Assembly: GCA_023150875.1 (NCBI GenBank)
Contig: JAKLKC010000045.1
Location: 1 to 56,547, forward strand
Direction of reading: 5' to 3'
DNA: 56,547 nt
Origin: Myxococcota bacterium
Lineage (GTDB): Bacteria; Myxococcota_A; UBA796; UBA9615; JAKLKC01
Shown here: one piece after another, positions 17,774 to 27,009 of the stretch
Layout: each line of letters opens with the position of its first letter
Position numbering within the stretch: the first letter of the stretch is position 1
Notes under the pieces: model-generated
The model's database searches: none
What the model was told of the DNA's origin: nothing
The model's input: the letters and a program-made list of their open reading frames with translations, nothing else
Made by a program: the position numbers and the translations under genes

Positions 17774-19383
17774 AGGGGATCACTCCCCCCCTTGCGCGCC
17801 TTCCGGGAAGCGGCGATGGCGCCGGGGTTCACGCGCAGGTAGAGGCCGATGTTGTCCACCGAGGCGCGGTAGGTGCCGGCGTCGATCCCGTTGGGGGGAG
17901 TGCTGGGGAAGGCGGTGCTCTGGGTGCCGTGGCTCACCTCGGGGGCGATGGTCCGCTCGCCGTAGAAGACGTGGTACCAGGTGCCGCCGATCTCGAAGCC
18001 GGGGAGCCGGAGGGCGGCGCCCACGCCGACGGCGTGCTTCAGGCTGTCGATGGCGGCGAGTCCCAGCCACTCGTCGGGAATGGCGCTGGTCTCGAAGAGG
18101 TAGCCCGCCCGCAGCACCAGGGGGTCCACGGGGTTGGCCTCGACGCCCAGGCGCACGCTCACGGCGTCCTGGAACTCCTCGCGGATCTCGAAGTTGCCGG
18201 CCCCGTCGGTGCCCTCGTACACCGCGGGGATCTCGGAGCAGTCGTTGGTGCCGTCGGTCTCCTGGATGAAGCCGCACAGCCCGCGGCCGGACACGTAGTC
18301 CGGGAGGGGTTGGCCCTCGTCGCCGCCTTCGAGGCTGGTGTCGATCTGGGACGCCACGATCCCGTCGTGGACGCTCCAGAACTCCACCACCCCGTCCACC
18401 TCGATCTCGAGGCGGGGATGCGGGCGCACCAGGAGCCCCGCCCGGAGGATGGGGGGGAGATCGGTCTCGAGGAGGATCTCGGGGTCGTAGCCCTGGACGT
18501 GGATGGGGCTGGTGTCGCCCGTGAACTGGCCGAAGTAGCCCAGCAGCTCGCTCGAAAGATCCCCCTCGATGGTGACGGTCCCGGGGGCCTTCATGTGGAT
18601 GCCGGTCTGGAACGAGACGCCGACCTGCACGCGGTCGCTGGGGACGAACATCAGCCCGAAGTTGCCGTTGGGCGCCGGGAACTGGAGGGCATCGAAGCGC
18701 ACCCGCAGGTCGAACTGGGGGTCCTCGTCGTTGCCGTCGTCGCCGGGGAACAGGTGGGCCGAGATATCGAACTCCTCGGAGATCCGGAAGGCGACGAGCT
18801 GGAGGGCTGCCCCCACCGCCAGCCAGGGCACCGGCCGCCACGAGGCGCCCAGGGACCATGTCGCCTGGTCCAGGCGCGCCTTCACCATCCGGTAGCGGCC
18901 CGGGCTGTCGTCAGGGTAGGCCAGCCACGGGGCGTCCGGGGCGTAGAAGCCCAGGGCGATGGTCAAGTCAGGGTTCTTGAACCCGTACATCAAGGAGAAC
19001 TCGGGGATGGGGCGGAAGGAGTCCTGGTTCTCCGTCGCCCCGAAGGGCTCGGCGAGCACCTTGTCGTCGGGGTCGAGCAGACCGTTGGCGTACGCCGCTC
19101 CGGTCTTCCACTTGCCCTCGCCGCCGGCCCGCAGGAACCAGGTGTCCATCTTGTGGGCCATGATCCCCCCCTCCACCTGGAACCCGTCGACCTGGAACAG
19201 GCCCGCCGGGTTGTAGTGCAGGCCCAGGGAGGAGTCCGCCTTGGCGACGTAGGCCCCGCCGCGGCCCTGGGGCATGACTCCGAGGTCCGGCACGTAGAGG
19301 CCGGCAGCCTTCGCCCCGGTGGGCAGCAGGCAGGCCAGGGTGGTGGCGAGGGTGGCGGGGGTCCAGGAGGGTCGAATGTCCAC
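17770..19383 (-). CDS. FadL/OmpP1-type outer-membrane channel (537 aa)
   Basis: This matches the FadL/TodX family of outer-membrane beta-barrels that take up long-chain fatty acids or aromatic hydrocarbons. After the signal peptide, the mature N-terminus (AAGLYVPDLGVMPQGRGGAY, VAKADSSLGLHYNPAGLF) is the FadL hatch signature, and the body is an alternating amphipathic pattern with a FadL-like C-terminal half (RLEIEVDGVVEFW, PDEWLGLAAIDSLKHAVGVG). The extra loop with Cys pairs (CGFIQETDGTNDC) is outside the usual core. The GTG at 19383 is chosen because GGGAG precedes it and the signal peptide starts there. Length is slightly above the family average. The START-like gene is divergent from it, so a joint role with lipids is possible. 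Confidence 0.85.
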   Translation of the reverse strand: MDIRPSWTPATLATTLACLLPTGAKAAGLYVPDLGVMPQGRGGAYVAKADSSLGLHYNPAGLFQVDGFQVEGGIMAHKMDTWFLRAGGEGKWKTGAAYANGLLDPDDKVLAEPFGATENQDSFRPIPEFSLMYGFKNPDLTIALGFYAPDAPWLAYPDDSPGRYRMVKARLDQATWSLGASWRPVPWLAVGAALQLVAFRISEEFDISAHLFPGDDGNDEDPQFDLRVRFDALQFPAPNGNFGLMFVPSDRVQVGVSFQTGIHMKAPGTVTIEGDLSSELLGYFGQFTGDTSPIHVQGYDPEILLETDLPPILRAGLLVRPHPRLEIEVDGVVEFWSVHDGIVASQIDTSLEGGDEGQPLPDYVSGRGLCGFIQETDGTNDCSEIPAVYEGTDGAGNFEIREEFQDAVSVRLGVEANPVDPLVLRAGYLFETSAIPDEWLGLAAIDSLKHAVGVGAALRLPGFEIGGTWYHVFYGERTIAPEVSHGTQSTAFPSTPPNGIDAGTYRASVDNIGLYLRVNPGAIAASRKARKGGSDPL

Positions 19384-19508
19384 GGGGGGGCTCCCGTCGG
19401 GCCCGGGTGCGCCGCGGGCCGGACCGACGGAGTGTAACGCGGCTGGGGCGCGGGCGTCAGCGTCGAACCCGCGGGCCGGCGCTCTTCCCCGTCGCCGCCG
19501 GGTTCCGC

Positions 19509-19514
19509 TAGAAT
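19509..19514 (+). promoter_or_regulatory. Candidate -10 element (TAGAAT) for the START-like/sulfotransferase pair
   Basis: TAGAAT sits 74 bases before the ATG at 19588 inside the divergent spacer 19384-19587. The same (C/T)TAGA(A/C)T form recurs before other plus-strand genes of the window. No TTGACA-like box was found at the right distance. Confidence 0.35.
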
Positions 19515-19587
19515 CCCCCGCGCCCGCGAGCACCACCGGCCCTGCGGACCCCGTCGGGATCGCCCTGGCCGGTGCCGCGAGGAGCCC

Positions 19588-20463
19588 ATGCCCTTCACCC
19601 TCCGCCTCTCCCCCGCGCTTCGCCTCCTGGCCTGTTCCCTGGCCTCGGTCCTGGGGGCTAGCGCGCTCTTGGCGCCCTCCCCGGGCCTCGCCGCCGACCT
19701 CGACGGCCCTGCCCTCCAGGCCCACGTCGCCGGGCAGTCGGCGCTGCTGGCCCGCCGCCACGGCCGCGCCATGCCCACCCTGAGCGCCTCGGACTGGGCC
19801 AAGGTGGCGGCGGGCAAGCCGGTCAAGAAGAGGTTCACCCCCGACGGGCAGCGCCTCCAGGTGGCCTCCATCACCCAGGTGGTCCGGCCGTCCCCCGCGG
19901 AGATCTGGTTGGGGATCGCCGACGTCGACCACGACGAGGAGTTCATGCCCGACATCGCCGAGGCGGTGTCCCTGGAGCGGAACCCCGACGGCAGCGTCCT
20001 CCAGTACGGCTACCTGGACATCAAGAGCATCTTCGTGTCGGACCGCCACTGGGTGGTGCGCTTCCGGCCCAATCCCACCCTCTACGCCGAGTCGGGGGGG
20101 AAGGTCTGGGAGTGGACCTACCGCTTCGTGCCCGACGCCGCCCAGCGCATCGCCGCCGCCCGGGCCGCCTCGAAGATCACCCGCCTCGCCGACAAGCAGT
20201 TGGACTCCGCGGTCCTCATCGCCTCCAGCGAGGGGGGGTGGACCCTGATGACGCTGCCCGACGGGCGCACCCTGGTGAGCTACCAGATCATGAGCGACAT
20301 CGGCGGCGTCGTGCCCGACGCGGTGGTCGCCAGCTTCGCCGCCTCCACCCTCGACGACCTGGTGGCGGTGGTCACCCGACGCGCCGGCAGCATCTACACC
20401 CACTACGACGCGGCCCACCCGGCCATCCCCGGTCCCGACGGGGCACCCCTGCCCAAGCGGTAG
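19588..20463 (+). CDS. Secreted START/SRPBCC-like protein (291 aa)
   Basis: A signal peptide (LLACSLASVLGASALLAPSP, cleavage near GLAAD) precedes a domain of START-like type: QRLQVASITQVVRPSPAEIW, LGIADVDHDEEFMPDIAEAV, then VSDRHWVVRFRPNP and MTLPDGRTLVSYQIMSDIGG. Proteins of this fold bind lipids or other hydrophobic ligands in a deep cavity. Together with the divergent FadL channel and the following sulfotransferase, a role in periplasmic handling of lipid is a reasonable inference. A paralogue is at 31876-32613. The next gene follows after 26 bases. Confidence 0.75.
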   Translation: MPFTLRLSPALRLLACSLASVLGASALLAPSPGLAADLDGPALQAHVAGQSALLARRHGRAMPTLSASDWAKVAAGKPVKKRFTPDGQRLQVASITQVVRPSPAEIWLGIADVDHDEEFMPDIAEAVSLERNPDGSVLQYGYLDIKSIFVSDRHWVVRFRPNPTLYAESGGKVWEWTYRFVPDAAQRIAAARAASKITRLADKQLDSAVLIASSEGGWTLMTLPDGRTLVSYQIMSDIGGVVPDAVVASFAASTLDDLVAVVTRRAGSIYTHYDAAHPAIPGPDGAPLPKR

Positions 20464-20489
20464 CCGGCGTCCCCGCGAGGAGAAGCACA

Positions 20490-21605
20490 GTGATCGGCCG
20501 CCTGTTCCGTGTCTACGGGATCATCCTCCGGACCTTCGGGTTCACCGTCCGGCCCATCTTCACCTTCTTCCTGATCATGGGCTACCGCGCCTTCAGCGCC
20601 GTCAGCCTCGCCCTGGACCCGCTCCTCTTCCCGCGCCTGGGCCGGCAGCGGGTGGTGAAACCCGTGTTCATCGTGGGCAACCCCCGCAGCGGCACCACCT
20701 TCCTCCACCGCTTCATGGTCAAGCACGGGCTCGGCTGCTCCTTCCAGCTCTGGCAGCTCCTCTTCCCCTCGCTGACCTCCCGCACGGTGCTCGCCCCCAT
20801 CGTCCACCGCCTGGAGGGCCTCAGCCCCGCCAAGTTCCACGTCAGCAAGGCCCACGAGACCTCCCTGACCTCGGTGGAGACCGACGACGTGCTGGTCTTC
20901 TTCCGCTACGTGGACGGCCTGTTCCTCTACGGCTACTTCCTCGCCTGGGACCCCGACGCCAGCCTGGACATCCTGGATCCCGAGGGGTACGTCGCCCAGA
21001 CCGCCGAGAGGGACTTCGGCTGGCTGAAGGGGTGCATCCGTCGCAACCTCGCGTGGTACAAGCAGGATCGGGCCATCGCGAAGGTGTTCACCATGGCCCT
21101 TCGCCCCGAGCAGACCTTCCGCGCCTTCCCCGACGCCCGGATGCTCTACATGGTGCGGGATCCCATGGACGTCGTGCCCTCGGCCCTCAGCCTGGTGACG
21201 GGGGTGCTCAAGCAGCGCTACCCCTGGGACCGGGTCCCCGAGGAGGTGCGGCGTCGCTACGTCGAGCGCCTCTACCTGGGCTTCCTCGCCCTCTACCGCA
21301 ACTTCCACGACGCCTGGGTCTCGGGCCGCCTGCCCAACGACCAGATCCACATCGTCCGCTACGACCTGATGATGACCGACTTCGAGCGGGTGATGACCGG
21401 GATCTGCGAGTTCGTCGGCCAGCCCGTGGACGGCGAGCTGGCCCAGGCGATCCGCGCCACCGCCCAGAAGCAGCGGAAGTACACCAGCGAGCACAAGTAC
21501 GACCTCTCGGAGTACTGGCTCACCGAGGAGCGGATCCGGCGGGACTACGCCTTCGTGTACGAGACCTACGGGATCGGGAGGCCCGCCGAGGTCCCTGTCG
21601 CCTGA
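20490..21605 (+). CDS. PAPS-dependent sulfotransferase, membrane-associated (371 aa)
   Basis: The protein belongs to the sulfotransferase family that moves sulfate from PAPS to a hydroxyl. The 5'-phosphosulfate loop is NPRSGTT (residues 64-70, in VFIVGNPRSGTTFLHRFMVK), and the 3'-phosphate loop is YMVRDPMDVVPSALS. Residues about 4-45 are hydrophobic and may tether it to the membrane, as in lipid- or glycan-directed bacterial sulfotransferases. The GTG at 20490 has GAGGAGA about nine bases upstream. It is probably co-transcribed with the START-like gene, which suggests a lipid substrate, but that is inference. An arylsulfotransferase-like protein is encoded 4 kb away. Confidence 0.85.
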   Translation: MIGRLFRVYGIILRTFGFTVRPIFTFFLIMGYRAFSAVSLALDPLLFPRLGRQRVVKPVFIVGNPRSGTTFLHRFMVKHGLGCSFQLWQLLFPSLTSRTVLAPIVHRLEGLSPAKFHVSKAHETSLTSVETDDVLVFFRYVDGLFLYGYFLAWDPDASLDILDPEGYVAQTAERDFGWLKGCIRRNLAWYKQDRAIAKVFTMALRPEQTFRAFPDARMLYMVRDPMDVVPSALSLVTGVLKQRYPWDRVPEEVRRRYVERLYLGFLALYRNFHDAWVSGRLPNDQIHIVRYDLMMTDFERVMTGICEFVGQPVDGELAQAIRATAQKQRKYTSEHKYDLSEYWLTEERIRRDYAFVYETYGIGRPAEVPVA

Positions 21606-21642
21606 GCCGCGGCCCCCGGCCTCGTCCGTCCTCCGTCACGGC

Positions 21643-21924
21643 TCAACGGACGACGATCACCCCGTCGGCCGCCTCGGCCCGCCGTTCCGCGATCAGCTCG
21701 TCGGCGAGGCTGACCCCGGGCGGCAGCCCGCTGAAACGGGCGCGCAGGCGGGAGAGCACGGCCTCGCGGCGCTCCAGCACCAGTTTCCCTGCCCGGGCCC
21801 GGGCGACGAGGATCTCGCCCTGCTCGAACCCGGCGGCGCGGCGGAGCTCCGCGGGAATGACGACGCGCCCCTTCGCCCCCAGGCGGACCGTGGCATGCGA
21901 CGGATCACGGGGCAGCGTGCTCAT
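21643..21924 (-). CDS. AbrB/MazE-family DNA-binding protein, antitoxin-like (93 aa)
   Basis: The N-terminal half (HATVRLGAKGRVVIPAELRR, AAGFEQGEILVARARAGKLV) is the swapped-hairpin AbrB/SpoVT fold used by VapB and MazE antitoxins and by transition-state regulators. The C-terminal 45 residues (SRLRARFSGLPPGVSLADEL, IAERRAEAADGVIVVR) resemble the toxin-binding tails of VapB proteins. No PIN-domain toxin follows; the gene ends against the convergent sulfotransferase. It lies 45 bases downstream of the Fic gene in the same direction, so Fic may be its functional partner. The ATG at 21924 is the only sensible start. Confidence 0.8.
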   Translation of the reverse strand: MSTLPRDPSHATVRLGAKGRVVIPAELRRAAGFEQGEILVARARAGKLVLERREAVLSRLRARFSGLPPGVSLADELIAERRAEAADGVIVVR

Positions 21925-21969
21925 GTGATGGCACTCCTGGCTGGATTATGCCACCCCCTTCCATCGCTG

Positions 21970-23142
21970 TCATTCCTGCGACGTCTGCCGGATCGGCTCC
22001 GCCCCCTCGCCCAGCACGTCGATGTAGGGCTGGTAGGCGAAGAGGCGGTTGCGGCCCTTGCCGGTCAGCTCCCGGACCAGGCCCGCGCCGGCCATGCGCT
22101 CCAGGGCGGCAGAGACGGTGGGGAAGGTCAGATCGAGGGCCCGGGCGGCGTCGCCGATGGAGGTGATGGGCCTTCGCTGGATGTACTCGTGGACGCGGAA
22201 GGCCGAGGCGGCGCCGCGGCCGAAGGTCTCGATGCGCCGACGGTCCTGGTCGAAGAGGGCGAGGATCCGGCGGGTGGTATCCAGGCCCTCCTCGGCGGTC
22301 TCGATCACACCCTGGAGGAAGAAACGGACCCACCCCTCCCAGTCCCCGTGGGTGCGGACCCGCTGGAGCCAGTCGTAGTAGTCCATCCGGTGGGTCTTGA
22401 ACCACAGGCTCAGGTAGAGGATGGGCTCCGACAAGGCGCCCTCGGCGCAGAGCAGGAAGGTGATCAGCAGGCGCCCGGCGCGGCCGTTGCCGTCGAGGAA
22501 GGGGTGGATGGTCTCGAACTGGACGTGGGCCAGGGCGGCCTTGAGGAGGGTCGGGGTCTTCACGGGATCGTCGTGGAGGAACTTCTCCAGCGCGCCCATG
22601 CAGTCGGGCACCCGGTCCGCGGGCGGGGGGACGAAGCGGGCGTTGCCGGGCCGCGAGCCGCCCAGCCAGACCTGGGAGCGTCGGAACTCGCCAGGGTCCG
22701 CGTGGCCACGGCCGCGCTGGAGGAGCACGGCATGGATCTCACGGATCAGGCGAAGGGAGAGGGGGAATCCCCCCCGGAGCCGAGCGAGCCCGTGCTCGAG
22801 CGCGGCGACGTAGTCCGACACCTCCCGGACGTCCTCCAGGGGGACGCCCGGCGCCTCGTCGCGCTCGGCGAGGAGGAGGTCCGCGAGGGATGACTGGGTG
22901 CCCTCGATCTGCGAGGACAGCAGGGCCTCTTTCCGGACGTACCCATAGACGAAAAGTTTGACGTCCGGAAGCAGCGCGGTCACCGCGTCGAGCCTGCCCA
23001 GGGCCCGGTTCGCCCGTTCCAGCAGATCGGCGTCGATGGCGACGAGGTCGAGGGGAGGGTCCGGCGGCAGGGGCGCGGGGACGAAAGCGTGGAAGCCTTC
23101 CCCCGCCGTGGTCGCGCGGACGGAGTGACCGGTGGTCCTCAT
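21970..23142 (-). CDS. Fic-domain protein, probable AMP transferase with self-inhibitory helix (390 aa)
   Basis: Fic enzymes transfer AMP or related groups to hydroxyl side chains. The active-site loop HPFLDGNGRAGR is complete (His213). The inhibitory motif S-x-x-x-E-G is present upstream (S76 to G81 in SSQIEGTQSS), placing it with class II Fic proteins, which carry their own inhibitory helix. The C-terminal 90 residues form a winged helix (ITSIGDAARALDLTFPTVSA, ALERMAGAGLVREL), so the protein may also bind DNA and control its own operon. ATG 23142 is preferred; a GTG nine codons earlier is possible. The AbrB-type gene follows. A TTAAAC/GTTTAA palindrome lies about 60-80 bases upstream. Confidence 0.85.
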   Translation of the reverse strand: MRTTGHSVRATTAGEGFHAFVPAPLPPDPPLDLVAIDADLLERANRALGRLDAVTALLPDVKLFVYGYVRKEALLSSQIEGTQSSLADLLLAERDEAPGVPLEDVREVSDYVAALEHGLARLRGGFPLSLRLIREIHAVLLQRGRGHADPGEFRRSQVWLGGSRPGNARFVPPPADRVPDCMGALEKFLHDDPVKTPTLLKAALAHVQFETIHPFLDGNGRAGRLLITFLLCAEGALSEPILYLSLWFKTHRMDYYDWLQRVRTHGDWEGWVRFFLQGVIETAEEGLDTTRRILALFDQDRRRIETFGRGAASAFRVHEYIQRRPITSIGDAARALDLTFPTVSAALERMAGAGLVRELTGKGRNRLFAYQPYIDVLGEGAEPIRQTSQE

Positions 23143-23204
23143 GGACGATCGCCCGGACCCGGGGACCACGAAGTTTGAATAGCGTCCCCCGGGGCCCTAC
23201 GATA

Positions 23205-23220
23205 TTAAACGATTGTTTAA
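23205..23220. promoter_or_regulatory. AT-rich inverted repeat upstream of the Fic operon
   Basis: TTAAAC, spacer GATT, GTTTAA form a perfect inverted repeat in otherwise GC-rich DNA, 63-78 bases before the Fic start. On the minus strand it runs into TAATAT (23202-23207), a good -10 candidate. The overlap suggests an operator, possibly for the winged helix of Fic or for the AbrB-type protein. Confidence 0.45.
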
Positions 23221-23233
23221 CAGCCGTCGAGGG

Positions 23234-24256
23234 TCAGCCCCGCCAGTCCACCGCCGCCGTCGACATCACGAAGCCCGCCGCCGCCGTGCCGAAGAGCAGC
23301 TTCATGCCGGGTCGGATCACCCCCTCGCGCAGGAGGTGGTGGAAGGTCAGGGGCACCGCGCTGGACTCGGTGTTGCCGTAGATCCCGTGGATCTGCGGCA
23401 TCTGCTCCGGCCTCGCCCCGAGGTTGGTGGCGATCTCCCGGAGCACGCGGTTCGAGGGCTGGTGGAAGACGAAGAGGTCCACGTCCTCCACCGACCAGCC
23501 CACCCGGGAGAGGGTCTGGCGGATGTGGGGGGGCGTGTGCTCCGCCAGGCCGAACAGGGCCGAGCTCTGGGAGCGGAAGACCCCGTCGATGGGGGCGCGG
23601 CAGAGGTGGTGGTGGGCGGGGAGCCCCTGGGAGTGGACGGCGAGGATCCTCCCGCCGGGGCAAAGGGGGGAGCGGGAGATCAGCATCGCCGACGCCGCGT
23701 TGCCGATGGTCAGGCCCGCCGCCATCAGGTCGACGTCCTCGGCGGTCTGGAGGTCGTAGCTCAGCCACCGATCGGTGATGGACGACGTGCACACCAGGGC
23801 GAGGCGCAACGAGTCGTCGATGGCGAAGCGGGCCGCGACGTCCTGGACCGACACCATCGCCCCCGCGCACGCCGCGGCGACGTCGATGGAGAGGGCCCCG
23901 TGGGCCCCCAGCTTGCCCGCGACCTCGGTGGCGGTGGCGGGCTCGTAGTAGTCCCGGGCGATGGATCCGTAGACGACGAGGTCCAGGTCCGCGGGGTCCA
24001 CCCCGTAGGACGAGAGAAGCTCCCGAGCCGCCACCACCGCGTGGTCCGCCACCGGCTTCGGGGCGGTCTCCTCCATGTAGCGGACCTCGGTGCCGCACAG
24101 GCGGAACACGTAGCGGATCAGGCGGGAGAGGGACTTCCACTCGCCCTCGGTGCCCCGGAACCGCTCCCGGACCCGGCCGAGGACGTCTTCGTTGGTGAGG
24201 ACCGTGGTGGGCAGCCGGACGGCCGGCGCGGACAGGTAGAGCTCGGGGATCCCCAT
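23234..24256 (-). CDS. FabH-like 3-oxoacyl-ACP synthase III family protein (340 aa)
   Basis: This is a thiolase-fold condensing enzyme of the KAS III group. The triad is visible: C130 in DVAAACAGAM, H265 in LFVFHQPSNR and N295 in GIYGNTESSA. The family includes FabH, which starts fatty-acid synthesis, and specialised members that join acyl chains in natural-product pathways. The body differs from housekeeping FabH around the substrate tunnel (YVFRLCGTEVRYMEETAPKP), and no other fatty-acid gene is nearby, so a specialised role is more likely. The ATG at 24256 follows GAGG and lies 9 bases after the upstream lipoprotein stop. Confidence 0.88.
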   Translation of the reverse strand: MGIPELYLSAPAVRLPTTVLTNEDVLGRVRERFRGTEGEWKSLSRLIRYVFRLCGTEVRYMEETAPKPVADHAVVAARELLSSYGVDPADLDLVVYGSIARDYYEPATATEVAGKLGAHGALSIDVAAACAGAMVSVQDVAARFAIDDSLRLALVCTSSITDRWLSYDLQTAEDVDLMAAGLTIGNAASAMLISRSPLCPGGRILAVHSQGLPAHHHLCRAPIDGVFRSQSSALFGLAEHTPPHIRQTLSRVGWSVEDVDLFVFHQPSNRVLREIATNLGARPEQMPQIHGIYGNTESSAVPLTFHHLLREGVIRPGMKLLFGTAAAGFVMSTAAVDWRG

Positions 24257-24265
24257 CGAACCTCG

Positions 24266-25237
24266 TCAGCCGTCCACTTCGATGACGGTCAGGAAGGGGG
24301 GGATCGGGCTGACGCAGGAGGTACACCGAAGCGCGAGGAGCCAGAGGCTGCCGGAGCCGAAGGTGGAGAAGGCGCCTCCCCCGTCGAGGGCGGTGGCGGT
24401 GGTGAGGTCCACGTGGGTCGTCTGGCTCACGGCCGCGTAGTAGATCTCGCCGGCGATGAGCTCCAGGTCCAGGAACTGGGTCTCCAGGTCCCCGAGGCTC
24501 ATGCCGTCGTAGCGTCCCACCATGACCTCGGAGATCTGGTTGGGGTCGAACTCGCCCCCCAGGCCGTCCACCGTGACTCCGGACCAGTCCACCACGTAGC
24601 TCTCGGGCTCGCCGGACATGTGGACGGGGGCGAGGGACTGGAGATCGGGGTCGAAGTCGATGGTGGCGCTGCCGTCCCCGATGGCGACGTCGTGGTTCTC
24701 GCTGGTGGACGAGGGCTGGAAGAAGCTGATCATCCTGCTCTCGTTGGTGCCGGTGGTCACCCGCACCAGCCAGGTGCCCTCCTCGTAGACGAAGTCGGCG
24801 GCGGGGTCGATGTAGGTGCCGAGGACGTTGCACTCCGACAGCAGGAACGACGTCTCGCCGCCGGGGTTCGACCACAGGGCGAAGGCGCCGACGTCCTGCT
24901 GGAGCAGCGAGTCGGTGGCGATGGCCACCTCGACCTCCTCGTGGGTGAAGGCCGGCAGGTACAGCACGCTGGCACCGTCGATCTCGGTCGTGGGGTCGAT
25001 GGCGTGGCCGAGGAGGTCGACCGAGAGCCCGCCGAAGTCGAAGCGGACGTCCTGGGCCGTCTGGACCTCGACGGACTGGATGTCCAGGGCGTTGTCGTAG
25101 CTGTAGTTCTGCTCGTCGGCCAGGGCCAGGGAGCCCTCCACGGGGCCGGAGTCGTCGTCGGCCGCGTCGTCGTCGTCCCCCTCGGTGCAGGCCGCGAGGG
25201 TTAGGCAGGCCAGGGGGATCCACCAGAGGCGGTTCAT
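24266..25237 (-). CDS. Lipoprotein with acidic linker, function unknown (323 aa)
   Basis: [20 protein letters not shown] is a lipoprotein signal with lipobox LAAC. The linker [13 protein letters not shown] follows at once, as in six other lipoproteins of the window. The mature region is beta-rich and includes [35 protein letters not shown] and a late Cys pair ([12 protein letters not shown]); it could be a pre-peptidase-like or carbohydrate-binding sandwich, but no family was recognised. The ATG overlaps the arylsulfotransferase-like gene's stop (ATGA), so the two proteins are probably made together and may act together. Confidence 0.7.
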   Translation of the reverse strand: MNRLWWIPLACLTLAACTEGDDDDAADDDSGPVEGSLALADEQNYSYDNALDIQSVEVQTAQDVRFDFGGLSVDLLGHAIDPTTEIDGASVLYLPAFTHEEVEVAIATDSLLQQDVGAFALWSNPGGETSFLLSECNVLGTYIDPAADFVYEEGTWLVRVTTGTNESRMISFFQPSSTSENHDVAIGDGSATIDFDPDLQSLAPVHMSGEPESYVVDWSGVTVDGLGGEFDPNQISEVMVGRYDGMSLGDLETQFLDLELIAGEIYYAAVSQTTHVDLTTATALDGGGAFSTFGSGSLWLLALRCTSCVSPIPPFLTVIEVDG

Positions 25238-26733
25238 TCGAGGCTCCCTCCAATCCGTTCCACGGCGTCGATGAAGCTGAGGGCGTTCCCGATGGGGGTG
25301 TTCACCTGCCACACCACGTCCCCCTCGGGGCTGATCTGGTTGAGGACGCCCATGGAACCCCACGAGACGTGGGTGTTGCCGTTGTCCAGCCGGACCGCGT
25401 CGCCCAGCAGGAGGCTGTAGCCGCCGTAGGTGAAGCTCCAGACCTCGTCGTACTTCATCGGGTCCGCGTCGGCGTCCAGGTGGTACTCCCGCGCCGCGGA
25501 GTTGGCGAGTCCTCCCCCCGTGGCCTGGAGGTGCTCCTCGGCGCCGTTGTCGAAGAGCAGCAGGTGGGTGCCGGAGTCCAGGAGGTCGGGGGCGTGCTGG
25601 CCCAGGAAGGCGGTGCTGTCGGGACCGACCCGGAAGTCGCTGTCCTCCCCCCCCACCTGCCACAGCATCTGTCCCGTGGCGCGGTCGATGGCGAACACCG
25701 CGCTCAGGTTCCGCGACGAGTACAGATAGACCCCGTCGGAGCCCAGGTCCTCTTCGAGCTGGAGGCCGTTGCCGTGCAGCCAGTCCACCCCCTGGGGGTA
25801 GAACTCGGGCTCCGCGTGGGGATCGACGTCGAGGGGGATCCCCTCCTCCTCGCTCCAGGAGGACCAGATCACCACCGCCGCGCCGTCGCCGACCGGATCC
25901 TCGGACTGGCTTCCCTCCTCCAGCTCCACCAGGGCCTCGCCGCAGACGGGGTGGTCGTGACCGTCCACCTCGCGGCAGTCGAGGGCCAGGTAGGCGATTC
26001 CCCCCTCGGGCAGTTCCACGAAGTCGTGGTGGCCGAAGGGGGTCCGGGTGTGGACGGTGGTCTGCTTGTCCAGCGACATCCGCACCACCTCACTGATGTC
26101 CACCTCGCGGTCGGCCCCCGCGACGTTGAACACGATGTCCCGCCCGTTGCGCGCCAGGAGGGCCCGGGCGTAGAGGTGGTCCGGGGCGCCGAGCTGCCAC
26201 CAGACGTAGCGTCCGTCCGGGCCCAAGGCCACGATGTGGGACGCCTCGTCCCCGACGAAGCTGGTCACGGTGAACACCGGGTGGGTCCGGGATGGGTCCT
26301 CCGGGTCCACGGTCAGGGACGGAAGCTCGGAGGGGGCGGGCCCCGTCTGGATGGTCTGGTCGGGGCTGACGTGGACCTCGCCGTCCAGGGCGGACCGCGC
26401 GCGCCAGTGCCAGGTCGAGTTGACGGAGAGGCCCGCGAGGACCACCGCGTGGGAGGTCCTCAGACCCCCGTCGTCGACGGTCTGGTACCCGTACTCCTCG
26501 TCGGGGCCGAACTCGACCACCGAGGTGCCCGGGGCAACCGTGGTCCAGGTGATCGTCGCGACCGTCGAGATCTCGGGGCTGACCGTCGCCGTGGCCTCCA
26601 GGGTGACGATCACCGGGACCTCGTCGACCGTATCGTCGTCCGAGGTGTCGTCGTCCAGCGACACGTCGCCGTGATCGATGGGCTGGCATCCCCAGACGAG
26701 GGCGGCAAGGAGGAGGGGTTCGAGGGTTCGCAA
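25234..26733 (-). CDS. Arylsulfotransferase (ASST)-like lipoprotein (499 aa)
   Basis: The TTG start (AAGGA six bases upstream) gives a short signal ([16 protein letters not shown]) and the linker [11 protein letters not shown]. Residues about 35-130 are a fibronectin-III-like domain ([20 protein letters not shown]). The rest is a beta-propeller of the ASST type: [80 protein letters not shown] and [18 protein letters not shown] enzymes move sulfate between phenols without PAPS, using an active-site His; the HHDF and LGQHAPD motifs are candidates. It leads a three-gene unit with a lipoprotein and a KAS III enzyme. Confidence 0.75.
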   Translation of the reverse strand: MRTLEPLLLAALVWGCQPIDHGDVSLDDDTSDDDTVDEVPVIVTLEATATVSPEISTVATITWTTVAPGTSVVEFGPDEEYGYQTVDDGGLRTSHAVVLAGLSVNSTWHWRARSALDGEVHVSPDQTIQTGPAPSELPSLTVDPEDPSRTHPVFTVTSFVGDEASHIVALGPDGRYVWWQLGAPDHLYARALLARNGRDIVFNVAGADREVDISEVVRMSLDKQTTVHTRTPFGHHDFVELPEGGIAYLALDCREVDGHDHPVCGEALVELEEGSQSEDPVGDGAAVVIWSSWSEEEGIPLDVDPHAEPEFYPQGVDWLHGNGLQLEEDLGSDGVYLYSSRNLSAVFAIDRATGQMLWQVGGEDSDFRVGPDSTAFLGQHAPDLLDSGTHLLLFDNGAEEHLQATGGGLANSAAREYHLDADADPMKYDEVWSFTYGGYSLLLGDAVRLDNGNTHVSWGSMGVLNQISPEGDVVWQVNTPIGNALSFIDAVERIGGSLE

Positions 26734-26916
26734 GACGGGTCCTTCCGTCCCGGCCCCCGGTGCGGGCCGAGCGAGTGGGTGAGGATAGCCGACAAGCCCC
26801 AGGTCGGGAAGCCAGGACTTCGTCAAGTGACGGCGCCCCCACCATGGACCCCGCGGTATGGTGGGGGGTTCTTTCCCTCGGGGGAATGCCAGGAGGACCC
26901 GGAGCGCGTCCCTCCC

Positions 26917-26945
26917 TTGACACCCCGTGGTCCCGCGACTAAACC
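26917..26945 (+). promoter_or_regulatory. Candidate sigma-70-type promoter for glyQS
   Basis: TTGACA at 26917-26922 is followed after exactly 17 bases by TAAACC at 26940-26945, 64 bases before the GTG of glyQ. The -35 box is consensus and the -10 box weak. The same TTGACACCCCG string precedes the MFS gene at 42176. Confidence 0.5.
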
Positions 26946-27009
26946 CAGCCCGCCGCGTCGCCGCCCCCTCCGGGCCCGCGGCTCGGCACCCGCCCCCCGG
27001 AGTCCCGCC

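Noticed and set aside
21605-21970. VapC-type toxin partner for the AbrB-like gene
   Set aside because: No PIN-domain frame exists on either side; the next genes are a sulfotransferase and Fic.
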